64,000 bases of DNA from Lachnospiraceae bacterium (lineage in GTDB: Bacteria; Bacillota; Clostridia; Lachnospirales; Lachnospiraceae). Positions 35,901-43,835 of this stretch are shown here, in pieces. The position numbers and the translations under genes are program-made. The stretch covers positions 1 to 64,000 of the forward strand of contig JAFQZU010000034.1 of NCBI GenBank assembly GCA_017405805.1, read 5' to 3'. The first letter of the stretch is position 1. Every line of letters starts with the position of its first letter. The notes beneath the pieces were generated by a model that saw only the letters and a list, made by a program, of their open reading frames with translations, was not told the origin of the DNA and ran no database searches.

Positions 35901-36177
35901 GGGGCACGCCGCCCGTGCGCTCCGTAAAGACCAGCTCCACAAAGGGTTCCGCCCCCTGCTCCGCGAACTGGCTCTGCAGCTCCGCCCCCGCCTTTACGTT
36001 GCTCGAGGAACTGGCCTGCCCGTACAGCGCAAAGACCATCGCGTCAAAAATCGTCGTCTTCCCCGCTCCCGTATCCCCGGTGATCAGAAAAAGATTCTGC
36101 TCCGGCCTCGTAAAATCGATCACCGTCCTGGCCCCGTAGGAACCGAAGGCCTCCATTGTCAGTTTAACCGGTCTCAT
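32980..36177 (-). CDS. sbcC: SbcC nuclease ATPase subunit
   Basis: A 1065-residue SMC-like ATPase of the SbcCD (Mre11-Rad50) complex, which opens hairpins and processes double-strand breaks. Residues about 1-190 contain Walker A GDTGAGKTT and the Q-loop region; long coiled coils follow. The zinc hook CPVCGSVHHPAP is near residue 540, and the C-terminal part carries the signature LSGGESF and Walker B LDIMFIDEGFGSLD. A strong AGGAGG precedes the start. It follows sbcD by 18 bases. Length is normal for the family. It is the longest gene in the window. Confidence 0.95.
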   Translation of the reverse strand: MRPVKLTMEAFGSYGARTVIDFTRPEQNLFLITGDTGAGKTTIFDAMVFALYGQASSSSNVKAGAELQSQFAEQGAEPFVELVFTERTGGVPLEYAVRRVPRHLRPTKRRGKRDHVEVKEGVSLTMPDGAEYAQNIRETNEKIEEIVGLTKDQFMQVAMIAQGEFMELLRAKSDAKKEIFRKLFGTQMYSAITEELGRRRHEMTVTADRIRVACRTEAAHVQIPAEYAQAAELGEEKERLLGEQRTFGADLEKFTDGLEALCAFLERELERAHKESSAASAVRDKARDAYQSAEALQRSFTGRDRAAGELEECARQKDKMEEKGRLIREIGAAHAVKAVHDRLSDARRAADAAEKGLAEQKEALPGLRREAERSAQAEQKARGDLDVSTEVYTKTEERVSRALENLGKVQAARAAVKVAERDKKEAEDRGGKASAAFAQLEEKETAWRAEDERLRDLGERIARWTVRREEAREIEEELAQAQAENRKLWEDYRRYEELKKQYKKAADFYQAVNTEYAAKEKAWYDAQAGILAADLEEGKPCPVCGSVHHPAPCTVPAHAENITRESLDQLREKAEKLRKAWENAAQSANTAQELCKAGRRNFEERWKKLTARMEKSVPDFRMSEAEGLQAQLESWKAALEQENRALQRDQALSRKIREQLEQAAKDKVRLRREAEEAAKTAKDSAESFARSSAMLKQLESALDYKTEKEAREALQKEREARDKAQQAHEREAAAARAAKTASEQAQALIARYEKELPSLAARKKDMEKAYAEALEKSGLTGAQWMELTGRYRPEATQALQEEINAYTAKKAAAERALEEADKAIGKRERPVLELLKASLEEAEKKLKETADSLERYRECAAADRKALDNLLSGKEERDALTRELSLVEKLYNRLAGKITGGRMDIETYVQRYYLERILYAANLRFQAMSSGQFELRLCSEEEAGAGRNRGLDLMVYSNVTGREREVRTLSGGESFMAALSLALGMSDQIRESTAAIGLDIMFIDEGFGSLDSTAREQAVKVLKQMAGSERLIGIISHVTEMKQEIEDQLVVVKDKGGSRAEWILS

Positions 36178-36195
36178 TTGATGTCCTCCTGCGCT

Positions 36196-37362
36196 TTACC
36201 GCCCCGCGCGAACTGTGTTGATGACGTCCTGCAGCACTTCTTTCTCCCGGTCGGACGGTCCCTCCCCGTCCTCTCCCGACAAAAAAGCGCAGCACAGTTC
36301 AAAGGGATCCATCTCCCTGGCCTTGGCCGCACCGACATTTCCGTAATTCACCTTGTACCGAAGTTCCCTCCGGATCTCCAGCAGATTGGGAAAGGCCGCA
36401 TTCACCTGCTCCTGCATGGCAATCACGTCCAGATCCTCCGTGTCCGTCAGCTCCACCCGCACGTAGTCCTCACACGCTTCTTGCAGCACTTCCTCGAGCG
36501 TCCCGCGCACCACGCGCACCTGCCGCAGCGGCGTCAGCGGCAGGACCGTCACTTCGACATTCCCTTTCTCGCGCAGCTCCACCATCAAAACGCCCTTCTG
36601 CTGCCCCGCCTCGTCCACAGAGCACGCAATCGGCGTCCCGCAATATCGCCAAAAATCACTCCCCACCTTCATCGGCTTATGGATATGCCCCAGCGCGGCA
36701 TAGTCAAACTCTTCCAGAACGTCCGCGCGCACCTGGTCGATATTCCCCACCGTGCAGATCTCGGACTCCATCCGCTCCACATCCTCCGCCTTTTCTCCGA
36801 CAGGAAGATAGAATTGATGGCTCACCAGCACATTTCTCTCCTCCGTATCGATCTCTTCCCGGCCAATCAGTCTGTGCAGGGTCTCGTCGTAGGACAGGTT
36901 GTTCCCCGCCTCATCCGTGCCAACGATTTGTTTCACCATAGAAGGTTTCACAAAGGGCAGCAAATAGAAATGCACCGGCCCGAACGCGTCGGCCAGTGTC
37001 ACCTTCTCGATATGTTCCTCTTCCTTTACGGGCGGCATTCCGATCATCCGGATCTTCTGCTGTGCCAGCACATTCCGGAAAATATTGACGCGTGGCGCGC
37101 TGTCATGATTGCCGCTAATCATCATGATCTCCGCCTGCGGCGCCGCCTCCCGTAGCTGCATGATAAACCGGTCGAACAGCGTCACGGCCTCGGCCGATGG
37201 AACTGCCTTGTCATAAATATCACCCGCGATCAGGATCGCGTCGGGCTGCTCGTCCTTTGCCCTGTCCGCGATCTGCTGCAATATATAGGCCTGGTCTTCT
37301 GCCAGGTCATGCCCGATCAATTTAAGGCCGATGTGGAGGTCGGAGAGATGGAATAGTTTCAT
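36196..37362 (-). CDS. sbcD: SbcD nuclease subunit
   Basis: A 388-residue metallophosphoesterase, the nuclease partner of SbcC. The phosphoesterase motifs are all present in order: LSDLHIG (residues 6-12), AGDIYD (about 47-52), SGNHDSAPR (about 79-87), VSHQF and LGHIHKP. The C-terminal region (about 260-388) is the capping and SbcC-binding part. Its start follows AAAGGAGC. It forms a two-gene operon with sbcC, which ends at the terminator 32932-32968. Confidence 0.95.
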   Translation of the reverse strand: MKLFHLSDLHIGLKLIGHDLAEDQAYILQQIADRAKDEQPDAILIAGDIYDKAVPSAEAVTLFDRFIMQLREAAPQAEIMMISGNHDSAPRVNIFRNVLAQQKIRMIGMPPVKEEEHIEKVTLADAFGPVHFYLLPFVKPSMVKQIVGTDEAGNNLSYDETLHRLIGREEIDTEERNVLVSHQFYLPVGEKAEDVERMESEICTVGNIDQVRADVLEEFDYAALGHIHKPMKVGSDFWRYCGTPIACSVDEAGQQKGVLMVELREKGNVEVTVLPLTPLRQVRVVRGTLEEVLQEACEDYVRVELTDTEDLDVIAMQEQVNAAFPNLLEIRRELRYKVNYGNVGAAKAREMDPFELCCAFLSGEDGEGPSDREKEVLQDVINTVRAGR

Positions 37363-37421
37363 GGGGCTCCTTTCTTGCTTTTATCTGTAGGCCTCTGCCA
37401 GTCCTCTGCCAGATAAAATTC

Positions 37422-38960
37422 TTATTTGATCTCTTCTAAAAACCCCCTCGCATCCTTAATAAAACTCGCAATGATCAGCACAATCACCATCGCCAGCGGA
37501 AACGCCGCAATGATCGACACCGTCTGCATGTTGTTCATGGACCCCTCCGAGAAGATCAGGGCGATGGGCAGCAGGATCAGCAGGATGGCCCAGAAGAACT
37601 TCATTCCCTTGCCGGCCTCTTCGTTCTCTTTGAATTCCTTGTAGCTGTACTGGGAGGCCACCAGCGTGATGCTGTCGAAGCTGGTCGCGTAGAAGGCGAT
37701 CATGGAGACGCACAGAAGGACCAGGACCAGCTGGTGAAGGGGAAGCGTGGACAGGATCCCGATCACGGTGTGGTAGAGATTTCCGGTGCTCTCGTACAGG
37801 GCCAGGATGTCAAATTTGCCCGTCATCTGCATGCCCAGACCGTAGTTGCCCAGGACGATGAAGGAGATCAGCGTACTGCTGACGCCAAAAATATAGGTGC
37901 CCAGAATGACCTGTTTGACCGTGCGCCCGCGGCTGATGCTGCCCATGAAGAAGGGGGAGGCGACTGCCCAGACCATCCAGTAGGCCCAGAAGAAAATAGT
38001 CCAGTTCTGCGGGAAATTCGTCTCGCGCAGGGCGTCCGTCCAGGTGCTGAGCACGATGAAATTCTGGGTCATGTTGCCGAGGGCGGAGAAGCCCGTCTCG
38101 ATGATGTATCTGGCCTCGCCACCGAAGAGGAGGACATAGACCAGGAGGGCGCCGAACAGGTACATGCAGGCGTTGGCCAGCCAGGAGACGCCCTTTATCC
38201 CCTTCATGACCGCCGTAGTGTAGACGATGCAGGTCACGACCAGGATCCCGATGGTGACGAACTTGGAGTCCGCCGTGCCGAAGAGGTTGGTCAGGGCTGC
38301 CGACAGGAGAGGCGTCGCCACGGAGAAGGTCGTCGCCGTGCCCGCGATCAGGGCAAAGACGGCAAGCACGTCGATGAGTTTGCCGGCTGCGCCGTCGGTT
38401 CTTTTGCCGAGGATGGGGCGGCAGGCCTCGGAGTATTTCTGCTTGTGCACGCCCCGCACGTGGAGCATGAAGCCGAAGCAGGCCGCCAGGATCGCGTAGA
38501 AGCTCCACGGGATCGGGCCCCAGTGAAAGAGCGGGTAGGTGGACGCCCAGTCCTGGATGGAGCCCATGTCCTGGATGTGGGGCTCGAGCGCGTAGGAGAT
38601 CCACTCGCACATGGAGTAGAAAAGGATGTCCGCCGCGAGGCCGCAGGTGAAGACCATGGCGCCCCAGGTCCAGAAGTTGTACTGGGGCTTCTCGTCCTGC
38701 CCGCCCAGGCGGATTTTGCCGATGTCCGAGAAGGAGATCCACAAAGACACGATCAGGACGCCCAGGCCAATGACCAGGTAGTAGGTGCCGAAGGTATCTC
38801 CCAAAAAGAAGCGGATCTGCGTCAGCGCATCCGTGGAGCCCACCGGGTTCACGATAAAAAAGACGCACAGCACAAGGATGGCCCCGAAGGGCACCACCGT
38901 CGTCCAGGGATCCAGCCTGCGCAGGGTTTCTTCGTTTTTCTGATTGCCGTTCTTGTTCAT
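37422..38960 (-). CDS. BCCT-family choline/betaine/carnitine transporter
   Basis: A 512-residue betaine/carnitine/choline transporter with about 12 membrane helices. The signature helix region TIFFWAYWMVWAVASPFFMGSISRG and the preceding aromatic-rich stretches form the trimethylammonium cage in BCCT proteins. Because the two next genes upstream encode choline-phosphate activating enzymes, choline is the likeliest cargo, and the protein would then replace LicB of the classical lic operon. It is the last gene of its cluster and overlaps no neighbour. The start follows GAGGGAAG. Confidence 0.88.
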   Translation of the reverse strand: MNKNGNQKNEETLRRLDPWTTVVPFGAILVLCVFFIVNPVGSTDALTQIRFFLGDTFGTYYLVIGLGVLIVSLWISFSDIGKIRLGGQDEKPQYNFWTWGAMVFTCGLAADILFYSMCEWISYALEPHIQDMGSIQDWASTYPLFHWGPIPWSFYAILAACFGFMLHVRGVHKQKYSEACRPILGKRTDGAAGKLIDVLAVFALIAGTATTFSVATPLLSAALTNLFGTADSKFVTIGILVVTCIVYTTAVMKGIKGVSWLANACMYLFGALLVYVLLFGGEARYIIETGFSALGNMTQNFIVLSTWTDALRETNFPQNWTIFFWAYWMVWAVASPFFMGSISRGRTVKQVILGTYIFGVSSTLISFIVLGNYGLGMQMTGKFDILALYESTGNLYHTVIGILSTLPLHQLVLVLLCVSMIAFYATSFDSITLVASQYSYKEFKENEEAGKGMKFFWAILLILLPIALIFSEGSMNNMQTVSIIAAFPLAMVIVLIIASFIKDARGFLEEIK

Positions 38961-38978
38961 GTTTCTTCCCTCATTTAT

Positions 38979-39707
38979 TTACAGATACTTTTCATAACTT
39001 GGATCGATGGCCGCCAGTTCCTTCACGTCGTCGATCTCCACGATATCCCCGCGGGACATCTCCCGGATTCCCAGCTGATACTCCTTTGGGTGGCAGAACA
39101 GCGCCACGTCGTCCCAGAAGATCTGCCGGTTCCCCTTCTCCTCAAACTCGAGCTCCAGGTGCCTGCGGAGCCGTGCGCCGTCCTCCTCTGACCAGCAGCT
39201 GACGCTGTAAAGCTGCCAGCCCCGGCTGCCGCCGGTCCGCGAGCAGGACGTCACAATCCCGTCTTCCACGGTCATGAGCCACTCCCGGGTCTCCTCCTCG
39301 GTCCAGACCGCGTTGTAGCCGGACCGTGTGAACTCCGGCGACAGGATCTTCGGATTGTAGATGATCTGATCGCCGTCCAGGATGATCACGTCCTGCAGAT
39401 GGTCCCTTGCGCAGTAAAGCGAGGAGATGTTGTTGCAGGTGTCGTACCAGGGGTTTTCGATCAGCTTCAGGCCCGGATACTGGTCCTCCAGCACCCGGAA
39501 CTGCTCCTTTAAATAGCCGACCACCACATAGATTTCCGTGATCCCGTTCTCATGCAGCGCGCCGATGACCGTGTCAATCATGCGGACGCCTCCGACGCGG
39601 ATCAGGGGCTTGGGGGTCGTCAGCGTCAGCGGGCGCATTCTCTGGCCCGACCCGGCCGCCATGATGATGGCTCTTCTTGCAAGATGGATCTGTGAAGCAT
39701 TGTCCAT
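38979..39707 (-). CDS. licC: LicC-like CTP:phosphocholine cytidylyltransferase
   Basis: A 242-residue sugar-nucleotidyltransferase fold protein. IIMAAGSGQRMRPLT is the nucleotide-binding loop, TTPKPLIRVGG the substrate loop, and ILDGDQIIYN the metal-binding Asp region. Sequence style resembles LicC, which makes CDP-choline from phosphocholine and CTP. It lies 18 bp upstream of the BCCT transporter and 30 bp after a fused HTH-LicC-LicA gene in the same operon, so two nucleotidyltransferases are encoded side by side. GGAGG lies 12 bases before the ATG. Confidence 0.8.
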   Translation of the reverse strand: MDNASQIHLARRAIIMAAGSGQRMRPLTLTTPKPLIRVGGVRMIDTVIGALHENGITEIYVVVGYLKEQFRVLEDQYPGLKLIENPWYDTCNNISSLYCARDHLQDVIILDGDQIIYNPKILSPEFTRSGYNAVWTEEETREWLMTVEDGIVTSCSRTGGSRGWQLYSVSCWSEEDGARLRRHLELEFEEKGNRQIFWDDVALFCHPKEYQLGIREMSRGDIVEIDDVKELAAIDPSYEKYL

Positions 39708-39737
39708 TGTTCAGTAATTCCTCCAGGATGTCGTATT

Positions 39738-41585
39738 CTATATGCTCTGCCGCGCATCAGTTCCGCCGCGCATCAGCTCCGCCGCATACCGGCTGAAATC
39801 CTTCGCGTAGCGGTACTGGCGCAGGGAGTACTCGCCGAACTCCACGCCCAGCCTTCTCTTGTACTCGCACCAGTTGGACCAGAGGAGGCCGCAGGCGGCG
39901 ATGTAGCAGTATATTTTGGCGCGTGTCGCCGTGTCGCACGCCCCGTCAAAATACAGGTCGATCAGCCGGTCAGCCTGCTCCTTCTCGTAGAGGCTGTAGA
40001 TGCAGAACATGGCGATGTCCACGTGGGGATCCTGCATGCCCGCGTATTCCCAGTCGGTCAGCTGCAGGGCCTCTTCCGCCTCCCCTTCCTTGTGATAGAA
40101 GAGGAAATTGTCCGGCACAGCGTCGATGTGGGTCAGGACCCGGTCCTTCCTTAGCCCGTCGATGAAGGGCCTGAGCGCGAGGACCTTCTCTTTGGTCGAG
40201 CGGTAGTCCCGGTAGACGGAAGGATTTCCTTCCCACAGGCTTTCGTAAAAATCGATCTGCCCGAAAATATCGAAGGCGTGATCCACCTTCAGGCCCATCC
40301 GGTGAAAGTCGCGCAGCCGCTTCATACAGCGGGCGAGGTCCGTTTCGCTCTCCGGGTCCGCGGTGCGGACGCCGTCCAGGAACTTCGTGATCTTATAGCC
40401 GTTTTCCGGGTTGATGTAGACCGGATCGTCGCACAGTCCCTTCCCGGAGATGGCCGCGTAGACGGCCGCCTCCTGGCGGCGGTCGATCAGCTGGTCCGTC
40501 CCCTCGCCGGGGATGCGCATGATATACTTCTCATTTCTTACGGTGAACAAAAAGGATCGGTTGGTCATGCCCTTTTTCAGGACCGTGATGTCCACGATCT
40601 CCTCCTTGGACACGCCAAAAGTCTGCGCGATCACATCCAGCGCGTCCGACCGCAGATGCCCCGACTCGCTGTCCAGCTCGCGGAGCTGCTCGTAGGTGTT
40701 GATCTCCACAACGTTCCCGTCCGAAACGACCTTTGCGAGGATCCGCATGCGTCCGTCCTCCCGCAGCAGCGCCGCCTCCCAGTAGTCGCCGTCGTGCGCC
40801 GAATCCGCGGCCATCTCCCGAAGGCGGTCCCGCAGCGCCTCGCAGTCCTCTTCCAGCACATAGGCGATCCCGACAGGTGCGTTGCCGGTCCACTGGCCGC
40901 CCCTGCCGCCGGCCGCACCGGTGCCGCCTCCGTTTCCGGACCCGCTCCGCACATAGCCTGAAACTGCCGTCAGTTCCATCTTCCGGTTGACCCGGATGCC
41001 CGCGTCCGGCGCCTCCCTGTCGCTGACCATGTACCAGGAGTACAGCTCGCGGCGGTGAAAAGGGTTCTGCGCGCACCAGAGGTCGCAGGGTACGATATAA
41101 GTATTGGAAAGCCTGCCTGCTGCCAGGCTCAGCGAATACAGGTTATTCTTAGAGGCATACAGGGGGTTGCATACCAGCTTCACTCCGTACTGGTCGATCA
41201 GATAGTCAAAAGACTCTTTCAGAAAACCGACGACTACGGTGATATCAAAGACGCCCGCCTCGTGAAGCTGCCGGATCTGCCGCTCGATAAGAGGCTCTCC
41301 CTTTACTTCCAGCATAGCCTTGGGCACCAGGGTGTTGATGGGCACCATGCGCATACCAAACCCCGCCGCCAGGATCACCGCGCTCCTGGGCGCTCTCTTC
41401 TGAAAGAGGGCTTCCGCCTTGGCGGTGGGCCGTACGTCCTCGTCCAGATAGCCTTCCTTGCGAAGGATCTTAATTGATCGGTTGACGACGCCCAGCGAAT
41501 GGCCGGTGGTCTCGGCCAGGATCCGCTGATTCACAAATGGCTCCTCTGCCAGTGTTCTCAGAATATCGCATTCCTGTATGTTCAT
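39738..41585 (-). CDS. Trifunctional HTH / LicC-like nucleotidyltransferase / LicA-like choline kinase
   Basis: A 615-residue fusion. Residues about 1-75 form a winged HTH (MNIQECDILRTLAEEPFVNQ, then LAETTGHSLGVVNRSIKILRK). About 76-315 is a nucleotidyltransferase domain (VILAAGFGMRMVPI, LVPKAMLEVKGEPL) interrupted by a Gly-rich insert around residues 235-250. About 340-600 is a choline/ethanolamine kinase-like domain with HIDAVPDN as the Brenner-type motif and LTDWEYAGMQDPHVD as the metal-binding DxD region. Together with LicC and the BCCT transporter it should turn imported choline into CDP-choline. The HTH could allow direct self-regulation. The start at 41585 follows AAGGAG. No LicD-type transferase is in the window. 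Confidence 0.85.
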   Translation of the reverse strand: MNIQECDILRTLAEEPFVNQRILAETTGHSLGVVNRSIKILRKEGYLDEDVRPTAKAEALFQKRAPRSAVILAAGFGMRMVPINTLVPKAMLEVKGEPLIERQIRQLHEAGVFDITVVVGFLKESFDYLIDQYGVKLVCNPLYASKNNLYSLSLAAGRLSNTYIVPCDLWCAQNPFHRRELYSWYMVSDREAPDAGIRVNRKMELTAVSGYVRSGSGNGGGTGAAGGRGGQWTGNAPVGIAYVLEEDCEALRDRLREMAADSAHDGDYWEAALLREDGRMRILAKVVSDGNVVEINTYEQLRELDSESGHLRSDALDVIAQTFGVSKEEIVDITVLKKGMTNRSFLFTVRNEKYIMRIPGEGTDQLIDRRQEAAVYAAISGKGLCDDPVYINPENGYKITKFLDGVRTADPESETDLARCMKRLRDFHRMGLKVDHAFDIFGQIDFYESLWEGNPSVYRDYRSTKEKVLALRPFIDGLRKDRVLTHIDAVPDNFLFYHKEGEAEEALQLTDWEYAGMQDPHVDIAMFCIYSLYEKEQADRLIDLYFDGACDTATRAKIYCYIAACGLLWSNWCEYKRRLGVEFGEYSLRQYRYAKDFSRYAAELMRGGTDARQSI

Positions 41586-41710
41586 GAACTGCTCCTTATG
41601 AATATTTCGTGAACTTAAAGGCATCATAGCACATGTTTTTTCATAATGCAAGAGCACGGCAAAGGGGCTGCCGCATTTGATGACAAATGTGACAGCCCTC
41701 CCTAAGAGTT

Positions 41711-42865
41711 CTACTCATAAGATTTTTCTATTGCATACCGACAAATATCCCGCAGGCAGCACTTGTCGCACTGCGGTCTTCTCGCGACGCAGACTGCCCT
41801 TCCGTGGAGGACGAAGCGGTGGCACAGATCGTTTCCCTCCTCCGGCGGGATGATCTCCCACAGGGCCTTTTCCACCTTGGCGGGCTCCTTGATCCCGTCC
41901 ACAAGGCCGATCAGGTTGCAGAGGCGGATGCAGTGGGTGTCCGTGACGATGGCCGGCTTGCCAAAGATATCGCCCAGGATCAGGTTGGCGCTCTTTCTTC
42001 CCACGCCCGGCAGTGCCAGCAAACTTTTCATGTCGTCAGGCACCCGGCCCCCATACTGGTCCCGGAGGACCCGCATACAGGCTGAGATGTCCCGCGCCTT
42101 GCTGTGGCCCAGCCCGCAGGGCTTGACAATCTCTTCGATTTCGGCGGGATCCGCTGCCGCGAGGGCTTCCACTGTGGGAAACTTCTCATAGAGTTTGGGC
42201 GTCACCATATCCACTCTCGCGTCCGTGCACTGGGCCGCCAGGCGCACGCTCACCAGGAGCTGCCAGGCATCCTCGTAGTTCAGGGTGCAGGCAGCCAGCG
42301 GATATTCCTTTTTTAAGCGGTCGATGACCTCCAGCGCCTTGGTCTTTCGCGCGATCTCGTCACAGATCTGCGGGACTTTCCGGCCGTCCACGGAGACGGT
42401 GAGATCGGCCGCCGCCTCATAGGCCGCCCGCCGCTTCTCCATTAAGGAAGCGATAAATGCGCGGTTCATGTTGCCGTTGAGAATGGGCCTGTCCTTGCTC
42501 TTTCGCACCCGGCGCAGCACGGTGTCCGGCGTCGCCTGCAGGAGGATGATCCACCCAGCCTTCTTCATGAGGCGCACGTTCTCCTCCCGCACGGCGGCGC
42601 CGCCCCCGCAGGAGACGATCAGCCGCGGCGCACCAGGCGCCCGCTCCGCAAGCCGTCTCAAAAGGTCCGTCTCCAGATCGCGAAAATACGCCTCCCCGCG
42701 CTTCTCAAAGATCCCGGTGATGGGCATCCCCTGCTCCTCTTCGATCCGTTGATCCATCTCGATATATTCACAGGGGACTCCCTGCGCTTTCGCCCGCGCG
42801 TGGAGTTCCCGCGCGACGGTGCTCTTTCCCGTCCCCATAAAGCCGATCAAAAAAATATTTCCCAT
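41711..42865 (-). CDS. Shikimate kinase / endonuclease III fusion
   Basis: A 384-residue fused protein. Residues about 1-175 are a shikimate kinase: P-loop GFMGTGKS (8-15), the MDQRIEEEQG shikimate-binding Asp and the SCGGGAAV segment. Residues about 180-384 are endonuclease III: the helix-hairpin-helix LLALPGVGRKSANLILGD with the catalytic Lys, the TDTHCIRLCN Asp, and a perfect C-X6-C-X2-C-X5-C [4Fe-4S] cluster at the C-terminus. No stop codon lies between the halves. GGAGGAG precedes the ATG, 5 bp after aroD. It joins aromatic biosynthesis to base-excision repair in one chain. Confidence 0.85.
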   Translation of the reverse strand: MGNIFLIGFMGTGKSTVARELHARAKAQGVPCEYIEMDQRIEEEQGMPITGIFEKRGEAYFRDLETDLLRRLAERAPGAPRLIVSCGGGAAVREENVRLMKKAGWIILLQATPDTVLRRVRKSKDRPILNGNMNRAFIASLMEKRRAAYEAAADLTVSVDGRKVPQICDEIARKTKALEVIDRLKKEYPLAACTLNYEDAWQLLVSVRLAAQCTDARVDMVTPKLYEKFPTVEALAAADPAEIEEIVKPCGLGHSKARDISACMRVLRDQYGGRVPDDMKSLLALPGVGRKSANLILGDIFGKPAIVTDTHCIRLCNLIGLVDGIKEPAKVEKALWEIIPPEEGNDLCHRFVLHGRAVCVARRPQCDKCCLRDICRYAIEKSYE

Positions 42866-42870
42866 ATTAA

Positions 42871-43638
42871 TCACTCCTCCGCTCCGTGCAGCACCCGCAG
42901 GATCTCCCGCAGCTGCGGCACCGGGATCTGGCCCGGCGCGGACGATCTGCCGGCCGTTCCGAAGGTGGCCGCGCTGCCGAAGGTCTCCCCGCACAGGCGG
43001 CTCACGGCCCCTGTCTTTCCCATGGACATGGTGATCAGGGGCCTGTCCGCATACCGGCAGGCCATCTCCCGCGTCGCGTCGAGAAGGACCAGTACATCCG
43101 ACGGATCCTGCGGCGTCACGGCGATCTTCAAAACGTCTGCTCCGAGCGCCTGCATCTTCTTAAGGCGCCGCAAAATCTCATCCCCGGGCGGCGTCGCATG
43201 AAAATCGTGGCTGGAAGCGATGACCCGCACGCCAAAATGGTGTGCCGTCTCTATGATCTGCCTCACCGTCTGCTCTCCCATGGACAGCTCGACGTCGAGC
43301 AGGTCCGCCTGCCCGCCTGAAGCCGCTTCCCGACACAGCTTCACATAATCCTCCGGACGGATCTCCATCTCACCGCCTTCCGCCGCCGTGCGAAAGGTAT
43401 AAAGAAGGGGTATATTTTCGACTCTCTCCCGGATCTTTCCGAGTACTTCCTTCACCCGCACGCCGTCCATGACCTGCGCGAACCAGTCCGCCCGCCACTC
43501 CACCAGGTCGGGCGCCGCGGCGGCCGCTTTTTCGGTCTCCCGCAGGATCTCTTCCTCTGTTTTCCCGACGATGGGCACGATAATCTTGGGCATGCCTTTT
43601 CCGATCAAGACGCCCCGCACTTCGATGCTTCCTGACAT
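42871..43638 (-). CDS. aroD: 3-dehydroquinate dehydratase, type I
   Basis: A 255-residue type I dehydroquinase that dehydrates 3-dehydroquinate through a Schiff-base lysine. The first beta strand IIVPIVGKTEEEIL, the substrate contact EWRADWF, the catalytic His in VIASSHDFHATP and the Schiff-base Lys in ADVLKIAVTPQ are visible, and the PLITMSMGKTGAVSR loop closes the barrel. It is the first gene of an operon with the shikimate kinase fusion, so two shikimate-pathway steps are co-expressed. GGGGAGA precedes the ATG. Confidence 0.93.
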   Translation of the reverse strand: MSGSIEVRGVLIGKGMPKIIVPIVGKTEEEILRETEKAAAAAPDLVEWRADWFAQVMDGVRVKEVLGKIRERVENIPLLYTFRTAAEGGEMEIRPEDYVKLCREAASGGQADLLDVELSMGEQTVRQIIETAHHFGVRVIASSHDFHATPPGDEILRRLKKMQALGADVLKIAVTPQDPSDVLVLLDATREMACRYADRPLITMSMGKTGAVSRLCGETFGSAATFGTAGRSSAPGQIPVPQLREILRVLHGAEE

Positions 43639-43766
43639 TTTTTTCTCCCCGCACCGCTGCGGGATCCGGCCCGAAAACGGTGTTGAAACGGATTATTGAC
43701 TCAATTTCATGTACATGGGGAAAGTGTATAGCAAGTGAAGCAATTTCGCAAGAGAGGCGGACGCGG

Positions 43767-43795
43767 TTGACTTTATCGCGTTGACGCATTAGTAT
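43767..43795 (+). promoter_or_regulatory. Sigma-A-type promoter of the NhaC-family gene
   Basis: TTGACT (43767-43772) and TAGTAT (43790-43795) are separated by the optimal 17 bases. The leader would be about 34 bases with GAGGGGAATGAA before the ATG. Confidence 0.7.
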
Positions 43796-43835
43796 GGAAA
43801 GGAAATGTTTATTTTTGCACTAAGAGGGGAATGAA

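Noticed and set aside
37734-39191. 485-codon plus-strand frame opposite the BCCT transporter
   Set aside because: Antisense to a membrane protein gene; the charged composition is the mirror of hydrophobic codons.
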